The translations under genes and the position numbers were made by a program. Shown here in pieces: positions 7,031 to 15,821 of a DNA stretch of 64,000 nt (positions are counted from its first letter, which is position 1; every line of letters begins with the position of its first letter). Source of the DNA: Castellaniella sp034675905 (GTDB taxonomy: Bacteria > Pseudomonadota > Gammaproteobacteria > Burkholderiales > Burkholderiaceae_B); contig NZ_JAUCCV010000010.1 of the NCBI RefSeq assembly GCF_034675905.1, positions 868,001 through 932,000 of the forward strand, written 5' to 3'. Under the pieces are notes generated by a model. That model was not told where the DNA came from. It saw nothing but the letters and a program-made list of their open reading frames with translations, and searched no databases.

Positions 7031-10000
7031 TCAGCGCATCCCCGGCATCCCCAGTTGCGACTCTAGCCAGGCGCCGTAGCCCTGCATGTCCACCTGGCCC
7101 ACGACATTGCCGGCATTCAGTTCCCAGTGGCTGATCCGTTGGATGAAGGTTTCAAACTGTTGGCGCTGGGCCGTTCCCAGCTGGGCATCGGCGCCTTGCG
7201 GGCCTCGTGATCGGGTGTCTGCGTCTTGCAGATTGCGATCACCCGCCAGCAGGCGTTGCGCGGGACTGCGTTCGTCATGCAGCCAGGGGCGTGTGATTTG
7301 CTGCTCTTCGGGCGCCAGCGCCTTCATGGGCGCCAGTGCGGCCAGTGCCTGCCAGCGCATCCAGTTCAGAGCGACATCCGACAGGTCGCCGTCCGTTTGA
7401 TCCGGGCCGTCGTTGTCCCGCAACAGGCCGCCGCCGATGTCGGCGTGAGCGCCGATGAAGGGGGCTTCCACGGTATTGGTCGATGCGCCTGCTCGGGCCG
7501 CGACCAGAGGAAATGTGTGGCGCAGTTCGTGCAGAGCCACGGCGTGCGCCACCCAGCTCCAGGCGCCATCGATGGATAGATCGAACCCGGCGTTGGCAGC
7601 GCCCAGCAGCCCGAATTGGGCCACGGTATCGAACAGGCCCAGAAAGCGCAGGTCCACACATAAGCCGATCGTGCCGCGCAAGGGATCGTCGTAGGAAAAC
7701 CAGCCGTTGCGGGTCTGGCGGGCAATGCGATTGGCAAAATCCCGTGCCAGGGCGGCGCCCCGTGAATACCCCAGAATGTCGATGGGGACGGGCGCGGCGG
7801 CCCCTTGCGCCCGCTGCAGGGCGTTCATCAGCGACTGCCATTGGTTGCGCAGAATCTGGCCGCTGCTGGCGGCGGTGACTGCGTCCCAGTCCAGGTACAG
7901 ATTGTTGCCGGGACCGGCGTGGTAATAGACCGGGCCGTCGTCGTAGGCCTGGGACAGCCGCCAGACATTGCTCTGGTTGGCGCGGCCATAGCGGGTGCCG
8001 TCGAAGGCCAGCAGGATCAGGCCCAGCGGATCGGTATGGCGTAACGGTTGCTGGGCGGCATAACCCAGTGCTTGCTGTCCCGGAACCGGCCCCAGGGGGT
8101 CCGGCTCCAGATAGTGGCCGCGCTGCGGCAGATAGGTGCGAAAGACATTGTCATGCCACCCCGTGAACGGATCTTCGTCCTGTCCCGGCCAACGCAGCGG
8201 CAGGGACAGGTCGCCGGACACGCTGGCCCGGCCCAGGATGTCGTAGGCGGCGGACCAGCGGATGGCGCGCGTCTCGTCCGTTATCAGCACCGGGGCGCCC
8301 AGCAGATCGGCATGGATGAAGAACAGGCGGGTGCGGCCTTGGGCGTCGGTGCGCAGCAGGCCGACAGGGACATCCTGAGCATAGAGATAGCGTTCGCTGA
8401 CGCCAAAGCGCGGCGCTGTCTGACCAGGGGCTGCCGTTGGACGGATCCAGCGCGCCGCCAGGCGGTTATCCAGGTAATAGCGTTCGATCTCCTGTGCGCC
8501 GGACCGCTGGCGGATCTGCTGGCCCCGGGCGTTGTAGGTGTAGCGGACCAGCACATGATCGCCTTGGCGGACATCGGCCAGACGCTGTTGCGCCTGGTAT
8601 CGCAGGGTGCGGCTGCCCACCCGCAGCGGCAGACCGGCAGCGTCGCGTTGGATAACGGACAGGCGTTGCGTTGCCCCGCCAGGCGCTGCTGCGCCGGCGG
8701 ATGGGCTGTCGGAAGGGCTGTCGGGAGGGCTGCGATTGATCAGGCGGCCATCGTCGGCCCAGGCCAGCCAGTGCCGGACTGCTTTGATTGCGGGGCCGGC
8801 GGATGCCTGGATGCCGATCAGTCTCCCCTGGGAATCATAGGCATAGCGGTGCTGCGTCCGGCGGTTCACGTTCAGTCGGTGCTGCTGCAGAATCTGCCCA
8901 TGGTCGTCGTATTGGCGGTGCTCGCCCCAGAGCACCTGCTCGTCCAGCGTCAGCATCGAGCGATCAGCGCGCCCCTGCGGATCTGTGCCCGTTTGCAACT
9001 GCAGCCCGTTGCCGTAGCGATAGCCGGCTAGGCCCGTCACGGTTTCAATGACCGGGCGCCGTGAACCGTCAGGGGATTCCCAGGTGAGACCTGCCAGCCG
9101 CTTGTCAGTCGACCAGGCGTAGTGCAAGGCCCCGCCTTCCGGCAGATCGTGGCGCAGCAGGCGGCCGGCGTGGTCATAGGCAAAGGTTTCCCGGTATCGC
9201 AAGGGGCCGGATGCATGGGGCCGCAGCACGGTGCGGACCAGCACACGTCCATCAGGATCATGATCCAGGGATTCGGTTTCATCGGGGTGTTCCAGACGCC
9301 GCAGGCGCGGTCCGCGCCAATACAGTGTCACGGGAATGTCCGGCCTTTCCGGCGCTCGTATAGCGCAGGCTGACGGGGCGTCCTGCGCCATCCCGCTGCA
9401 GCGCCAGGGCGTCCCCATTGGCGGCCGTCAGCGCTTGCAGGCGGCCTTGGGCGTCATGACGTAGCTGGGTGCGGCCCGTCAGTGTGCTGCTCCAGGCGCT
9501 GCGGCGTTCCTTGTGCATCGTATTCCATCCGCAGGCCGGGCCAGCCGCCTTGTATCTGGCTTAGGCTTTGGATGCGGCCATCCCGGTCGCGTTGGATCTG
9601 CAGGCGATCGATAGCGCTCAAGCGACCCTGTTCATCTCGCGTCACGGTGGCGGATCTGTCAGGGGGATACTGCAGCGCCAGGCGGCCTGTGCTTTGCTCG
9701 GGCGGCCCGGGAATGGCGTGCGTGACCCGGCCTTGAGCATCGTAGGCCCAGCTGCGTATCCGCTGATCTTGCCCGGTGCGGCTGTGCAGCGTGACGCCCG
9801 TGATGGCGGCCGCATGACCGGCCTGTCGCTCAGGTTCATAGTGGTAGCGGCGCTGCATGCCGTCCGGGCGCGTGACGGCGCGCAAGCGGTGCAGGCCTGC
9901 GGGGGGCGCGTCTGCGCCAGGGATCGAAGCGCGGGGCAGAACATCGTATTCATAGAGAAAGGTTCCCAGCGGGGTGTCCAGCGACCGCATCAGGGGGCCG

Positions 10001-10749
10001 GGGCCGGGCGGGCCGTAATGCGGTGTCAGGCGCTGCGCCCCTTGCTGAATGCGGGAAATCAGGCCCTGATAGGGGCCGTCGGGGTGATAGTCGATCTGCG
10101 TGGCGGGTTGTCCGGTCCGGCTGATGGCGCGCAGGCGGCCCTGGGAATCGAAGCCCAGGCGGTGTCCATCCTGGCCGATCCAGCGATGGGTGATGCCGTC
10201 CTCGAGCATGGTTTCTGCACCGGTCGCGGGCGAGCGTATCGGCTGCGCCGAGACGACGTGGATGCGGCCGTTGCCTGCTTGTGCCGGATGGCCTTGCGTG
10301 TCGTACTGCGCGATCCGGCCATCGGCCAGTTGCAGCCGCCAGCCTCGCGGGCTGTGGTGCAGCGTGACGTCATAATCGCTGGTCCAGCCTGCGCCCAGCG
10401 GGCCGGCCTGGGTGGAGCTGGATCGGTACAGGCGGACAAAGCCGGGGCTGTCTCCTTTCAGGGCGGCGGGCAGGTCGATATCCCGCAGGAATTTTTCCCC
10501 CGTGGCCCGATGAATGGGGTTGCTGATGCCGGTATCCAGGTCCGGTTCGCGGGCGGGGCCCAGGGTCGATCCGGCGCCGCAGGGCGAGGACAGGCCGGGG
10601 GTGCCCGAGGGCGCCCGGCAGCTGAGATCGGCGCGTGTGTCCGCTACGCCGGGACCCAGGCACAACAGGCTGATCAGCAGCCACGGCCCCCAGGCCGGCT
10701 GTCGTCGAGGGAACGCCGGAAAGCGGCGACGGATGCGGGTTTCGGACAT
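7031..10749 (-). pseudogene. RHS-repeat protein with a Tle1-like (DUF2235) phospholipase C-terminus, split by two frameshifts
   Basis: The reading frame moves twice: residues encoded at 10749-about 9481 (431-aa frame), about 9480-9360, and about 9360-7031 (up to 795 aa) are in three different frames. Read through, they form one RHS protein of about 1,230 residues. The N-terminus has a signal-like hydrophobic segment (PWLLISLLCLG) and a DUF6531-like region (ISNPIHRATGEKFLRDIDL). Many YD/RHS repeats follow (such as YDAQGRVTH and YDHAGRLLRHDLPEGG), then the RHS core ending in HTDPLGL. The tail resembles DUF2235/Tle1 lipases: AFDGT, nucleophile motif GYSRGA (7754-7771), FDTVA, and GAHADIGGG (about 7428-7455) with the expected Ser, Asp and His. 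Both shifts are in the same direction, each like one extra base, within 120 bp. Sequencing error is possible; otherwise the gene is disabled. No adjacent immunity gene is evident. Confidence 0.75.
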
Positions 10750-10767
10750 GGTTCGGCTCCTGTCAAC

Positions 10768-10784
10768 GTCGGATATTGTCCGAC
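10768..10784. promoter_or_regulatory. Inverted repeat between the RHS gene and the DUF1840 gene
   Basis: GTCGGA-TATTG-TCCGAC has perfect 6-bp arms and a 5-base centre. It lies 18 bp upstream of the RHS start codon and 58 bp upstream of the divergent DUF1840 gene. It could be an operator or a 5' hairpin of the RHS mRNA. Confidence 0.3.
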
Positions 10785-10842
10785 TTGGCAGGGTGCTGAA
10801 CTTGGGTTAGTGTATGTTTATGTCCATTGCGGAAGACCCACC

Positions 10843-11187
10843 ATGCTCATTTTGTTTCAGTCCAAATCGGCAGCCGAGGTCCTGATGTTCGCCCAACACG
10901 CCAGGCCCATTCTGGTTGCTGCAGGCAAAACATTCGACTCGCCGGATCTGCCTGAACGAGGGGTCATCACCCGCGCCCAGCTGGATGCGGCGATTGCGGG
11001 CATCGAGTCGCTGGCGGCGGCCGATACCAGCCATCATGATCATGCCGATGAACACGACGATGCGACCGAACACCCCATCGCTCAGCATGTCGGCGTGCGT
11101 CGCCGCGCCTGGCCGCTGCTGGCCATGTTGCGCCTGGCCCGCGAAAAAGGCGAAGACGTCACCTGGGAACCAGCACCCATCTGGTAA
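10843..11187 (+). CDS. DUF1840 family protein
   Basis: A 114-residue cytosolic protein matching the DUF1840 pattern. The beta-strand start MLILFQSKSAAEVLMF is followed by HARPILVAAGK and a C-terminal helix (RRAWPLLAMLRLAREKGEDVTWEPAP). A His/Asp-rich loop (HHDHADEHDD, about residues 64-73) could bind metal but is weakly conserved in such linkers. Function is unknown; the family is common in betaproteobacteria. The ATG at 10843 was chosen because the recognisable domain begins there, although the frame is open much further upstream. It is followed 12 bp later by another small gene on the same strand, probably one transcript. Confidence 0.8.
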   Translation: MLILFQSKSAAEVLMFAQHARPILVAAGKTFDSPDLPERGVITRAQLDAAIAGIESLAAADTSHHDHADEHDDATEHPIAQHVGVRRRAWPLLAMLRLAREKGEDVTWEPAPIW

Positions 11188-11199
11188 GGAAACCATGCC

Positions 11200-11517
11200 A
11201 TGCAGGGTCACGTGATCATTGTGTTTGATGCGCAGCATTCACTGGAATTCACAGTGGATGCGCCCGTCGATGCGGAACAGGCCCGGGCCGCTCGGGCCTG
11301 GTTCGAACAGCGTTGGGAATCCCTAGGCTGCGAACCGCTGCGGGTCAGCGGGAAGGTCCTGTTGTTGGACAAAATCCTGGGGGTGGCCGATGCACTGGGC
11401 TATCGCGCCCTGTCATCCCAGGCCGATCTGGCCCAGGAATTCGCCGCGCATGCTGTGCAGGCATTAGAAAAGCCCCGGGTCACTGTTGATGTACCGGGGC
11501 TGTCCATCGTGTATTGA
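11200..11517 (+). CDS. Small conserved hypothetical protein
   Basis: A 105-residue protein I do not recognise. It begins with two predicted beta strands (GHVIIVFDAQHSLEFTVDAPV), then helices (AEQARAARAWFEQRWESLGC), another strand region (SGKVLLLDKI) and a helical C-terminus. It has no signal peptide, membrane helix or catalytic motif. It lies 12 bp after the DUF1840 gene, with which it probably forms a bicistronic unit, and converges with leuA. Codon use matches its neighbours, so it is likely a real gene. Confidence 0.65.
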   Translation: MQGHVIIVFDAQHSLEFTVDAPVDAEQARAARAWFEQRWESLGCEPLRVSGKVLLLDKILGVADALGYRALSSQADLAQEFAAHAVQALEKPRVTVDVPGLSIVY

Positions 11518-11536
11518 CGGCGTCTGGCCGCCGCCG

Positions 11537-11557
11537 CCCCGGCCGGGTAGGCCGGGG
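11537..11557. terminator. GC-rich hairpin between convergent genes
   Basis: CCCCGGCC (11537-11544) and GGCCGGGG (11550-11557) pair around a 5-base loop, between the end of the 105-aa gene and the end of leuA. There is no clear T-tract on either side, so it may be a weak or Rho-assisted terminator. Confidence 0.4.
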
Positions 11558-11597
11558 GGCTGGTCAGCTCAGATGGATCGGAACGATATTCCTGTGA

Positions 11598-13301
11598 TCA
11601 GGCTGCGGCGGATACCCGCGCCGGCAATGTCTTGTGGCTGGCGCAATAGCGATTGATGGCGCTCAGGATGCCCAGGAACGATGATGTGACAATGTCTTCG
11701 TGGATACCGACGCCATAGCCATTGGCCTCGTCGCCGATGCGGATTTCCACATAGGACGCAGCCCGGGTATCGGTGCCGGTGCCGATGGCATGTTCCTGGT
11801 AGTCCATGATGCGGGCCTCGATGCCCAGCGCGTCCACAAAGGCGGAAATCGCACCATCACCCTGGCCTGACAGATGCCGGGTCTGGCCGTCGGCCTGGAT
11901 CTCGACTTCGATCATGAACTGCTTCTGGCCGGTGGTCTTGGGGCTGCCCGTGATGCGGTGACGGATCAGTTTCCAGGGGGTCTCGCGATCCAGGTATTCG
12001 CGGGAGAAAATCTCGTAGACGTCCTTGGGCGTGACTTCGCTGCCGGTTTCGTCGGTCACGCGCTGGATGGCGCGGCTGAACTCGATCTGCAGGCGGCGCG
12101 GCAAGACCAGGCCGTGTTCGTGTTCCAGCAGGTAGGACACACCGCCCTTGCCGGATTGGCTATTGACGCGAATGACGGCGTCGTAGCTGCGGCCCAGGTC
12201 GGCCGGGTCGATCGGCAGGTAGGGGACTTCCCAGACGGCATCGGCTTGCTGGACGGCAAAGCCTTTCTTGATGGCGTCTTGGTGCGAACCCGAAAAGGCC
12301 GTGAACACCAGGTCGCCCACATAGGGGTGGCGCGGATGGACGGGCAATTGATTGCAGTCTTCGACGCAGCGGCGGACTTCGTCGATGTCGGAGAAGTCCA
12401 GACCTGGGTGGATGCCCTGGGTGTACAGGTTCAGGGCCAGCGTGACCAGGTCAACGTTGCCGGTGCGTTCGCCGTTGCCGAACAGACAGCCTTCGATGCG
12501 GTCGGCGCCGGCCATGACGGCGAATTCAGCGGCGGCCACGGCAGTGCCACGATCGTTGTGCGGGTGCACGCTGAGCACGATCGTGTCGCGTTGCGCCAGA
12601 TTGTGGTGCATCCATTCGATCTGATCGGCGTACAGATTGGGCGTGGTGGCCTCGATGGTGGCCGGCAAATTCAGAATGATCTTGTCCTGCACGGTGGGTT
12701 GCCAGGCGGCGACCACGGCATTGCAGACATCCAGCGCGAAATCCGGTTCGGTGGTGCTGAAGACTTCCGGCGAATATTCGTAGCGCCAGTGGGTCTCGGG
12801 GTGTGCGGCGACGGCAGCCTTGACGGTTTTCGTGCCCGCGACGGCGATGGCGCGGACTTCGTCGCGGTTCATGTTGAAGACGATCTTGCGAAAGGCCGGC
12901 GCGCAGGCGTTGTACATGTGCACGATGGCATGCTTGGCGCCTGCCAGGGCCTGCACGGTGCGCAGAATCAGGTCATCGCGCGCCTGGGTCAGGCCGATGA
13001 TGGTGACATCGTCGGGGATGCGTTTTTCATCCACCAGCTTGCGCACGAAGTCGTAGTCGGTCTGGGAAGCGGAAGGAAAGCCGACTTCGATTTCCTTGAA
13101 GCCGATCTTGACCAGTTGGTCGAAAAAACGCAGCTTGCGATCTACGCTCATGGGTTCGATCAGGGCCTGATTGCCGTCACGCAGGTCGGTGCTCATCCAG
13201 ATCGGCGGCGTGGTGATGCGGCGGCTGGGCCAGGTGCGTTCGGCATAGTCGCGTGCGAACGGTGCGAACGGAATGTATTTGGAAGCGGGGTTTTGAATCA
13301 T
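11598..13301 (-). CDS. leuA: 2-Isopropylmalate synthase (long LeuA type)
   Basis: A 567-residue enzyme condensing acetyl-CoA and 2-oxoisovalerate, the committed step of leucine synthesis. The HMGL-like TIM barrel starts with the metal-binding motif DLRDGNQ (residues 39-45), and HPHNDRG supplies the paired metal histidines. A linker leads to the C-terminal LeuA dimer domain (about 430-567), which binds leucine for feedback inhibition. Length and start (SKYIPFAPF ... TWPSRRITTPPIWMSTDLRDG) fit the long type found in actinobacteria and many betaproteobacteria rather than the 515-520-aa E. coli form. The 240-bp leader holds a leucine-rich mini-gene and a strong hairpin, pointing to transcription attenuation. 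The divergent gene at 13680 is an unrelated carrier. Confidence 0.95.
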   Translation of the reverse strand: MIQNPASKYIPFAPFARDYAERTWPSRRITTPPIWMSTDLRDGNQALIEPMSVDRKLRFFDQLVKIGFKEIEVGFPSASQTDYDFVRKLVDEKRIPDDVTIIGLTQARDDLILRTVQALAGAKHAIVHMYNACAPAFRKIVFNMNRDEVRAIAVAGTKTVKAAVAAHPETHWRYEYSPEVFSTTEPDFALDVCNAVVAAWQPTVQDKIILNLPATIEATTPNLYADQIEWMHHNLAQRDTIVLSVHPHNDRGTAVAAAEFAVMAGADRIEGCLFGNGERTGNVDLVTLALNLYTQGIHPGLDFSDIDEVRRCVEDCNQLPVHPRHPYVGDLVFTAFSGSHQDAIKKGFAVQQADAVWEVPYLPIDPADLGRSYDAVIRVNSQSGKGGVSYLLEHEHGLVLPRRLQIEFSRAIQRVTDETGSEVTPKDVYEIFSREYLDRETPWKLIRHRITGSPKTTGQKQFMIEVEIQADGQTRHLSGQGDGAISAFVDALGIEARIMDYQEHAIGTGTDTRAASYVEIRIGDEANGYGVGIHEDIVTSSFLGILSAINRYCASHKTLPARVSAAA

Positions 13302-13379
13302 GGCAATACCTGTCTGGGTTCGGGGTCCGGATCACGGACGGACTACGATCGCGGGGTCGCGAAGATGTGGCGTAGGAAA

Positions 13380-13417
13380 GGTTGCCGAACTGCCACGCGG
13401 CGCTAGGCCCGGCAACC
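13380..13417 (-). terminator. Hairpin in the leuA leader, candidate attenuator
   Basis: On the minus strand GGTTGCCG and CGGCAACC pair perfectly around a 22-base, partly self-complementary loop, followed by TTTCCT. The 5' arm overlaps the last codons of the leader peptide and the leader stop codon lies in the loop. It could be the terminator or a competing structure. The T-tract is short for a strong intrinsic terminator. Confidence 0.55.
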
Positions 13418-13543
13418 GATCGCTAGCAGTAGGAGACCCGATAGGACAGGAGAGCGCCGCACCGGAGTCGGTGCGGAAGCGCGCACAAACGCGTCGGCAG
13501 AGACCTGCCGGATAGCGTCAAAGGGTGCGCGTGAAATATTCAT
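13403..13543 (-). CDS. leuL: Leucine leader peptide of leuA
   Basis: A 46-residue mini-gene in the leuA 5' region, 101 bp before the leuA ATG. Near its end the peptide reads VLSGLLLLAIG: five Leu in seven residues, encoded CTA, then CTC-CTA-CTG-CTA (13424-13435), flanked by Val and Ile codons. CTA is very rarely used for Leu in the surrounding genes, which prefer CTG. Clustered regulatory-amino-acid codons just before a stable hairpin are the hallmark of ribosome-mediated attenuation: low Leu-tRNA stalls the ribosome and changes folding downstream. A second perfect hairpin (13457-13476) lies in the mini-gene before the Leu codons. The start could also be further inside; no strong ribosome-binding site is seen. 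Confidence 0.65.
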   Translation of the reverse strand: MNISRAPFDAIRQVSADAFVRASAPTPVRRSPVLSGLLLLAIGCRA

Positions 13544-13679
13544 AGGCTCAAGTCAAACATATTTTCCGCGCCTTCGCAAGTGTCGAAGCAGGTTTGTCTT
13601 GGCACAATGTGCGGTTTATCCAACATGAAATACGTGTCCGCCGGGCTGATCCGGCCTGCTGCGGGCGAGTGAGAGCACC

Positions 13680-14732
13680 ATGAATCGACAGGTTCTGCAG
13701 CTGGCTTCTGCATACATGAGCGTGATCATCGGGGGCGGCTTCGCTTCCGGGCAGGAGGTCCTGCAGTTTTTCACCCACTTCGGTCTGTGGGGCGTGGCAG
13801 GGACGCTGGTGTCCGGCCTGTTGTTTGCTTTCCTGGGCATGCAAGTGGCGCGCATCGGCACACAGCTGCAGGCGCATTCGCACAAGGTCGTGCTCAACGC
13901 CGTCTTTGGCGAGAAGCTGGGGTCGCTGGTCGATCTGGCCCTGATTTTCTTCTTGTTCGGGGTGGGCGTGGCCATGCTGGCCGGCACGGGGTCGCTGTTC
14001 CGGGAGCATTTCGATCTGCCGCTGGCGGCGGGCGGCTTGTTCATGGCCGTGCTGGTGTCGCTGACGCTCTGCCTGAATGTGCAGCGTATCGTCGATCTGA
14101 TCAGCGCGGTGACGCCGCTGCTGCTGTGTCTGGTCATCGTGCTGGTCGTGTATGCGCTGTTTCGCAGTGATACCGATATCGCCGCGCTGAACGCCCTGGC
14201 GGCGCAACAGCAAGACCGCGCTGCGCCTAACTGGTTTCTGGGCGGCGTGCTGTATGCGTCCTTCAATATTGCCGTCGGCTTTCCGCTGCTGGCTGTATTG
14301 TCAGGGGGCAGCCGCAATATCCGCAATACCACGCGCGGCGGGGTGTTGGGCGGCCTGGGACTGGGGATGCTGATACTGCTGTTGAACGTCGGCCTGTTTG
14401 CCAATCTGAACCAGATCAGCGGAGCGGAGATGCCCACGGTCTTGCTGGCCAAGAGCCTGAACCCCTGGCTGGGCTGGCTGATGATGGTGTCGCTGTGCTG
14501 CATGATCTACAGCACGGCGGTGGGCATGTTCTTTGCCTTCAGCGCCCGTTTCGCCGATCCGGAGACGCCGAAATTCCGTCTGATCAGCGTGGTTTCCAGC
14601 TTTGTCGGTCTGGGGCTGAGCTTTGCCGGCTTCACGACGCTGGTGGGCACCGTGTATCCCTTGCTGGGCTATCTGGGTATTGCGCTGATCCTGGGGGTGA
14701 CGGTGTATTGGTGGCGTCACCGCCGCGCCTGA
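13680..14732 (+). CDS. YkvI-like membrane carrier
   Basis: A 350-residue, very hydrophobic protein with about ten predicted membrane helices. The first helix contains SVIIGGGFASGQEVLQFF, the glycine-rich unwound segment typical of the YkvI family, distant relatives of the APC amino-acid carriers. Further helices are seen at about 40-60, 82-105, 115-135, 140-160, 185-210, 225-250, 270-295, 305-320 and 325-345. The substrate is unknown. It is transcribed divergently from leuA, but that alone does not show branched-chain amino-acid transport. It converges with the opine-dehydrogenase-like gene across a symmetrical terminator that includes its own stop codon. Confidence 0.85.
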   Translation: MNRQVLQLASAYMSVIIGGGFASGQEVLQFFTHFGLWGVAGTLVSGLLFAFLGMQVARIGTQLQAHSHKVVLNAVFGEKLGSLVDLALIFFLFGVGVAMLAGTGSLFREHFDLPLAAGGLFMAVLVSLTLCLNVQRIVDLISAVTPLLLCLVIVLVVYALFRSDTDIAALNALAAQQQDRAAPNWFLGGVLYASFNIAVGFPLLAVLSGGSRNIRNTTRGGVLGGLGLGMLILLLNVGLFANLNQISGAEMPTVLLAKSLNPWLGWLMMVSLCCMIYSTAVGMFFAFSARFADPETPKFRLISVVSSFVGLGLSFAGFTTLVGTVYPLLGYLGIALILGVTVYWWRHRRA

Positions 14733-14746
14733 TTCAGGCGCGGCGG
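14720..14746. terminator. Bidirectional terminator between convergent genes
   Basis: A near-perfect palindrome: CCGCCGCGCCTGA (14720-14732) and TTCAGGCGCGGCGG (14733-14746), then ATTAGTTTT. It contains the stop codon of the YkvI-like gene and ends one base before the stop of the gene on the other strand, so it can terminate both transcripts. Confidence 0.7.
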
Positions 14747-14747
14747 A

Positions 14748-15821
14748 TTAGTTTTCGGCGGCGGGGCGGGCCAGGATTTCGTCCAGGCCGCAATCGTCGA
14801 TCAGGTCATTGGCCGCAGCGAAGTCTTGCCCGCACAGGCTGCTGAGCAGCGTCAGTCCGGCTTCGTGCAGCGGCAGGTGTACGCCTAGCAGCTGGGCGGC
14901 GCGGATCATCGGCCACACCCCAAAGGGCAGGTCTTCGGTCAGAAAGCGGGTCGCCAGGCTGGTGGGGCCGGGGGGAGCGCCGCGCCGACGTCGGTGCAGC
15001 TCGGCCGCCATCTCGGCCAGCGTCAGGGTGTCGGGCAGATCGAAGCTGCGATGGAAGTGCTGGCGTACGCTGCGCACGGTCAGGCCGCAGCGGCTGGCCA
15101 GCTCCAGTCTTTCCCGATCCAGATCTTCGATCAGGCGGGCGACGGCGGGGGTGATGCCGTCATAGTTTCCCCAAGCTTCCGCTTTTTCGATGCGGGTGAT
15201 GTTGCACAAGGCGTTGGCCATGTGGACGGGCGGGTTCAGATTGCCCATCAGGATCGCCAGCGGGCCGGCGGCGGTGAAGCCGGGGCCGAACAGCTCGGTG
15301 CAGACGGCGAGGGCGCGGTTCTGGGCCGAGACGGGCAGGACCGCCATCGGGCCCACGGGGCGGATGCCGCCGATCTGGACCTGATGGGCAGCCAGACGCC
15401 GGCCCATGACGGCGGTCGTGGACCAGGCCGCCACATCGGCTTCGATGCCTGCGGCCATCAGCCGACGGTGCAGATAGCTGCCGCCCAGGGACAGATCCCC
15501 GCTGATGATCAGGGTCTGTCCGGGGCGGATCATCGGCAGCAGGCGATCGAACAAGACGCGCCGGCCGTTGGCGGGCAGGGTCAGCAAAATGACGGCGGCA
15601 TGTTCGACGACGGTTGCCAAGTCGCTGTCGACCAGCACCGGGAATCGGCCTTCCAGAGCGCCCTGGGCCTGGACGCCCTGTGCGCGGATGGCCTGAACGG
15701 CCGCATCATGGCGCGCCCACAAGACCGGTGCGTGCCCCTTGTGCGCCAGTACGGCGGCGCAGGCCAGGCCTACGCCGCCCGCGCCCAGAATGGCGACGCG
15801 AATCGGCGTGTGCGTCGTCAT
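14748..15821 (-). CDS. Octopine/nopaline-dehydrogenase-like oxidoreductase
   Basis: A 357-residue NAD(P)-dependent enzyme. The N-terminal Rossmann domain begins VAILGAGGVGLACAAVLAHKGH (dinucleotide loop G-A-G-G-V-G at about 13-18). The C-terminal helical domain carries GNLNPPVHMANALCNITRIE, where the His is at the place of the catalytic His of opine dehydrogenases, and WGNYDG shortly after. This family reversibly joins an amino acid and a 2-oxo acid by reductive amination. The ATG at 15821 overlaps the stop of the PLP gene by 4 bp, so the two are translationally coupled. It is the last gene of a six-gene operon. Ketopantoate-reductase-like activity is less likely because of the C-terminal domain. 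The substrates are unknown. Confidence 0.8.
   Translation of the reverse strand: MTTHTPIRVAILGAGGVGLACAAVLAHKGHAPVLWARHDAAVQAIRAQGVQAQGALEGRFPVLVDSDLATVVEHAAVILLTLPANGRRVLFDRLLPMIRPGQTLIISGDLSLGGSYLHRRLMAAGIEADVAAWSTTAVMGRRLAAHQVQIGGIRPVGPMAVLPVSAQNRALAVCTELFGPGFTAAGPLAILMGNLNPPVHMANALCNITRIEKAEAWGNYDGITPAVARLIEDLDRERLELASRCGLTVRSVRQHFHRSFDLPDTLTLAEMAAELHRRRRGAPPGPTSLATRFLTEDLPFGVWPMIRAAQLLGVHLPLHEAGLTLLSSLCGQDFAAANDLIDDCGLDEILARPAAEN

Noticed and set aside
5339..7066. Long open frame (575 codons) on the plus strand opposite argS
   Set aside because: It is the antisense shadow of a clear arginyl-tRNA synthetase gene in GC-rich DNA; it has no recognisable domain or ribosome-binding site.
11471..11506. 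AGCCCCGG / CCGGGGCT hairpin near the end of the 105-aa gene
   Set aside because: It lies inside coding sequence and has no T-run, so termination there is unlikely.
10843..11517. The two small genes beside the RHS gene as its immunity proteins
   Set aside because: They lie upstream of the RHS gene on the opposite strand; one is a widespread DUF1840 protein. Immunity genes normally follow the toxin tail.
11874..13406. 510-codon open frame opposite leuA
   Set aside because: Shadow of leuA; the composition is that of a reversed codon pattern and no motif is present.
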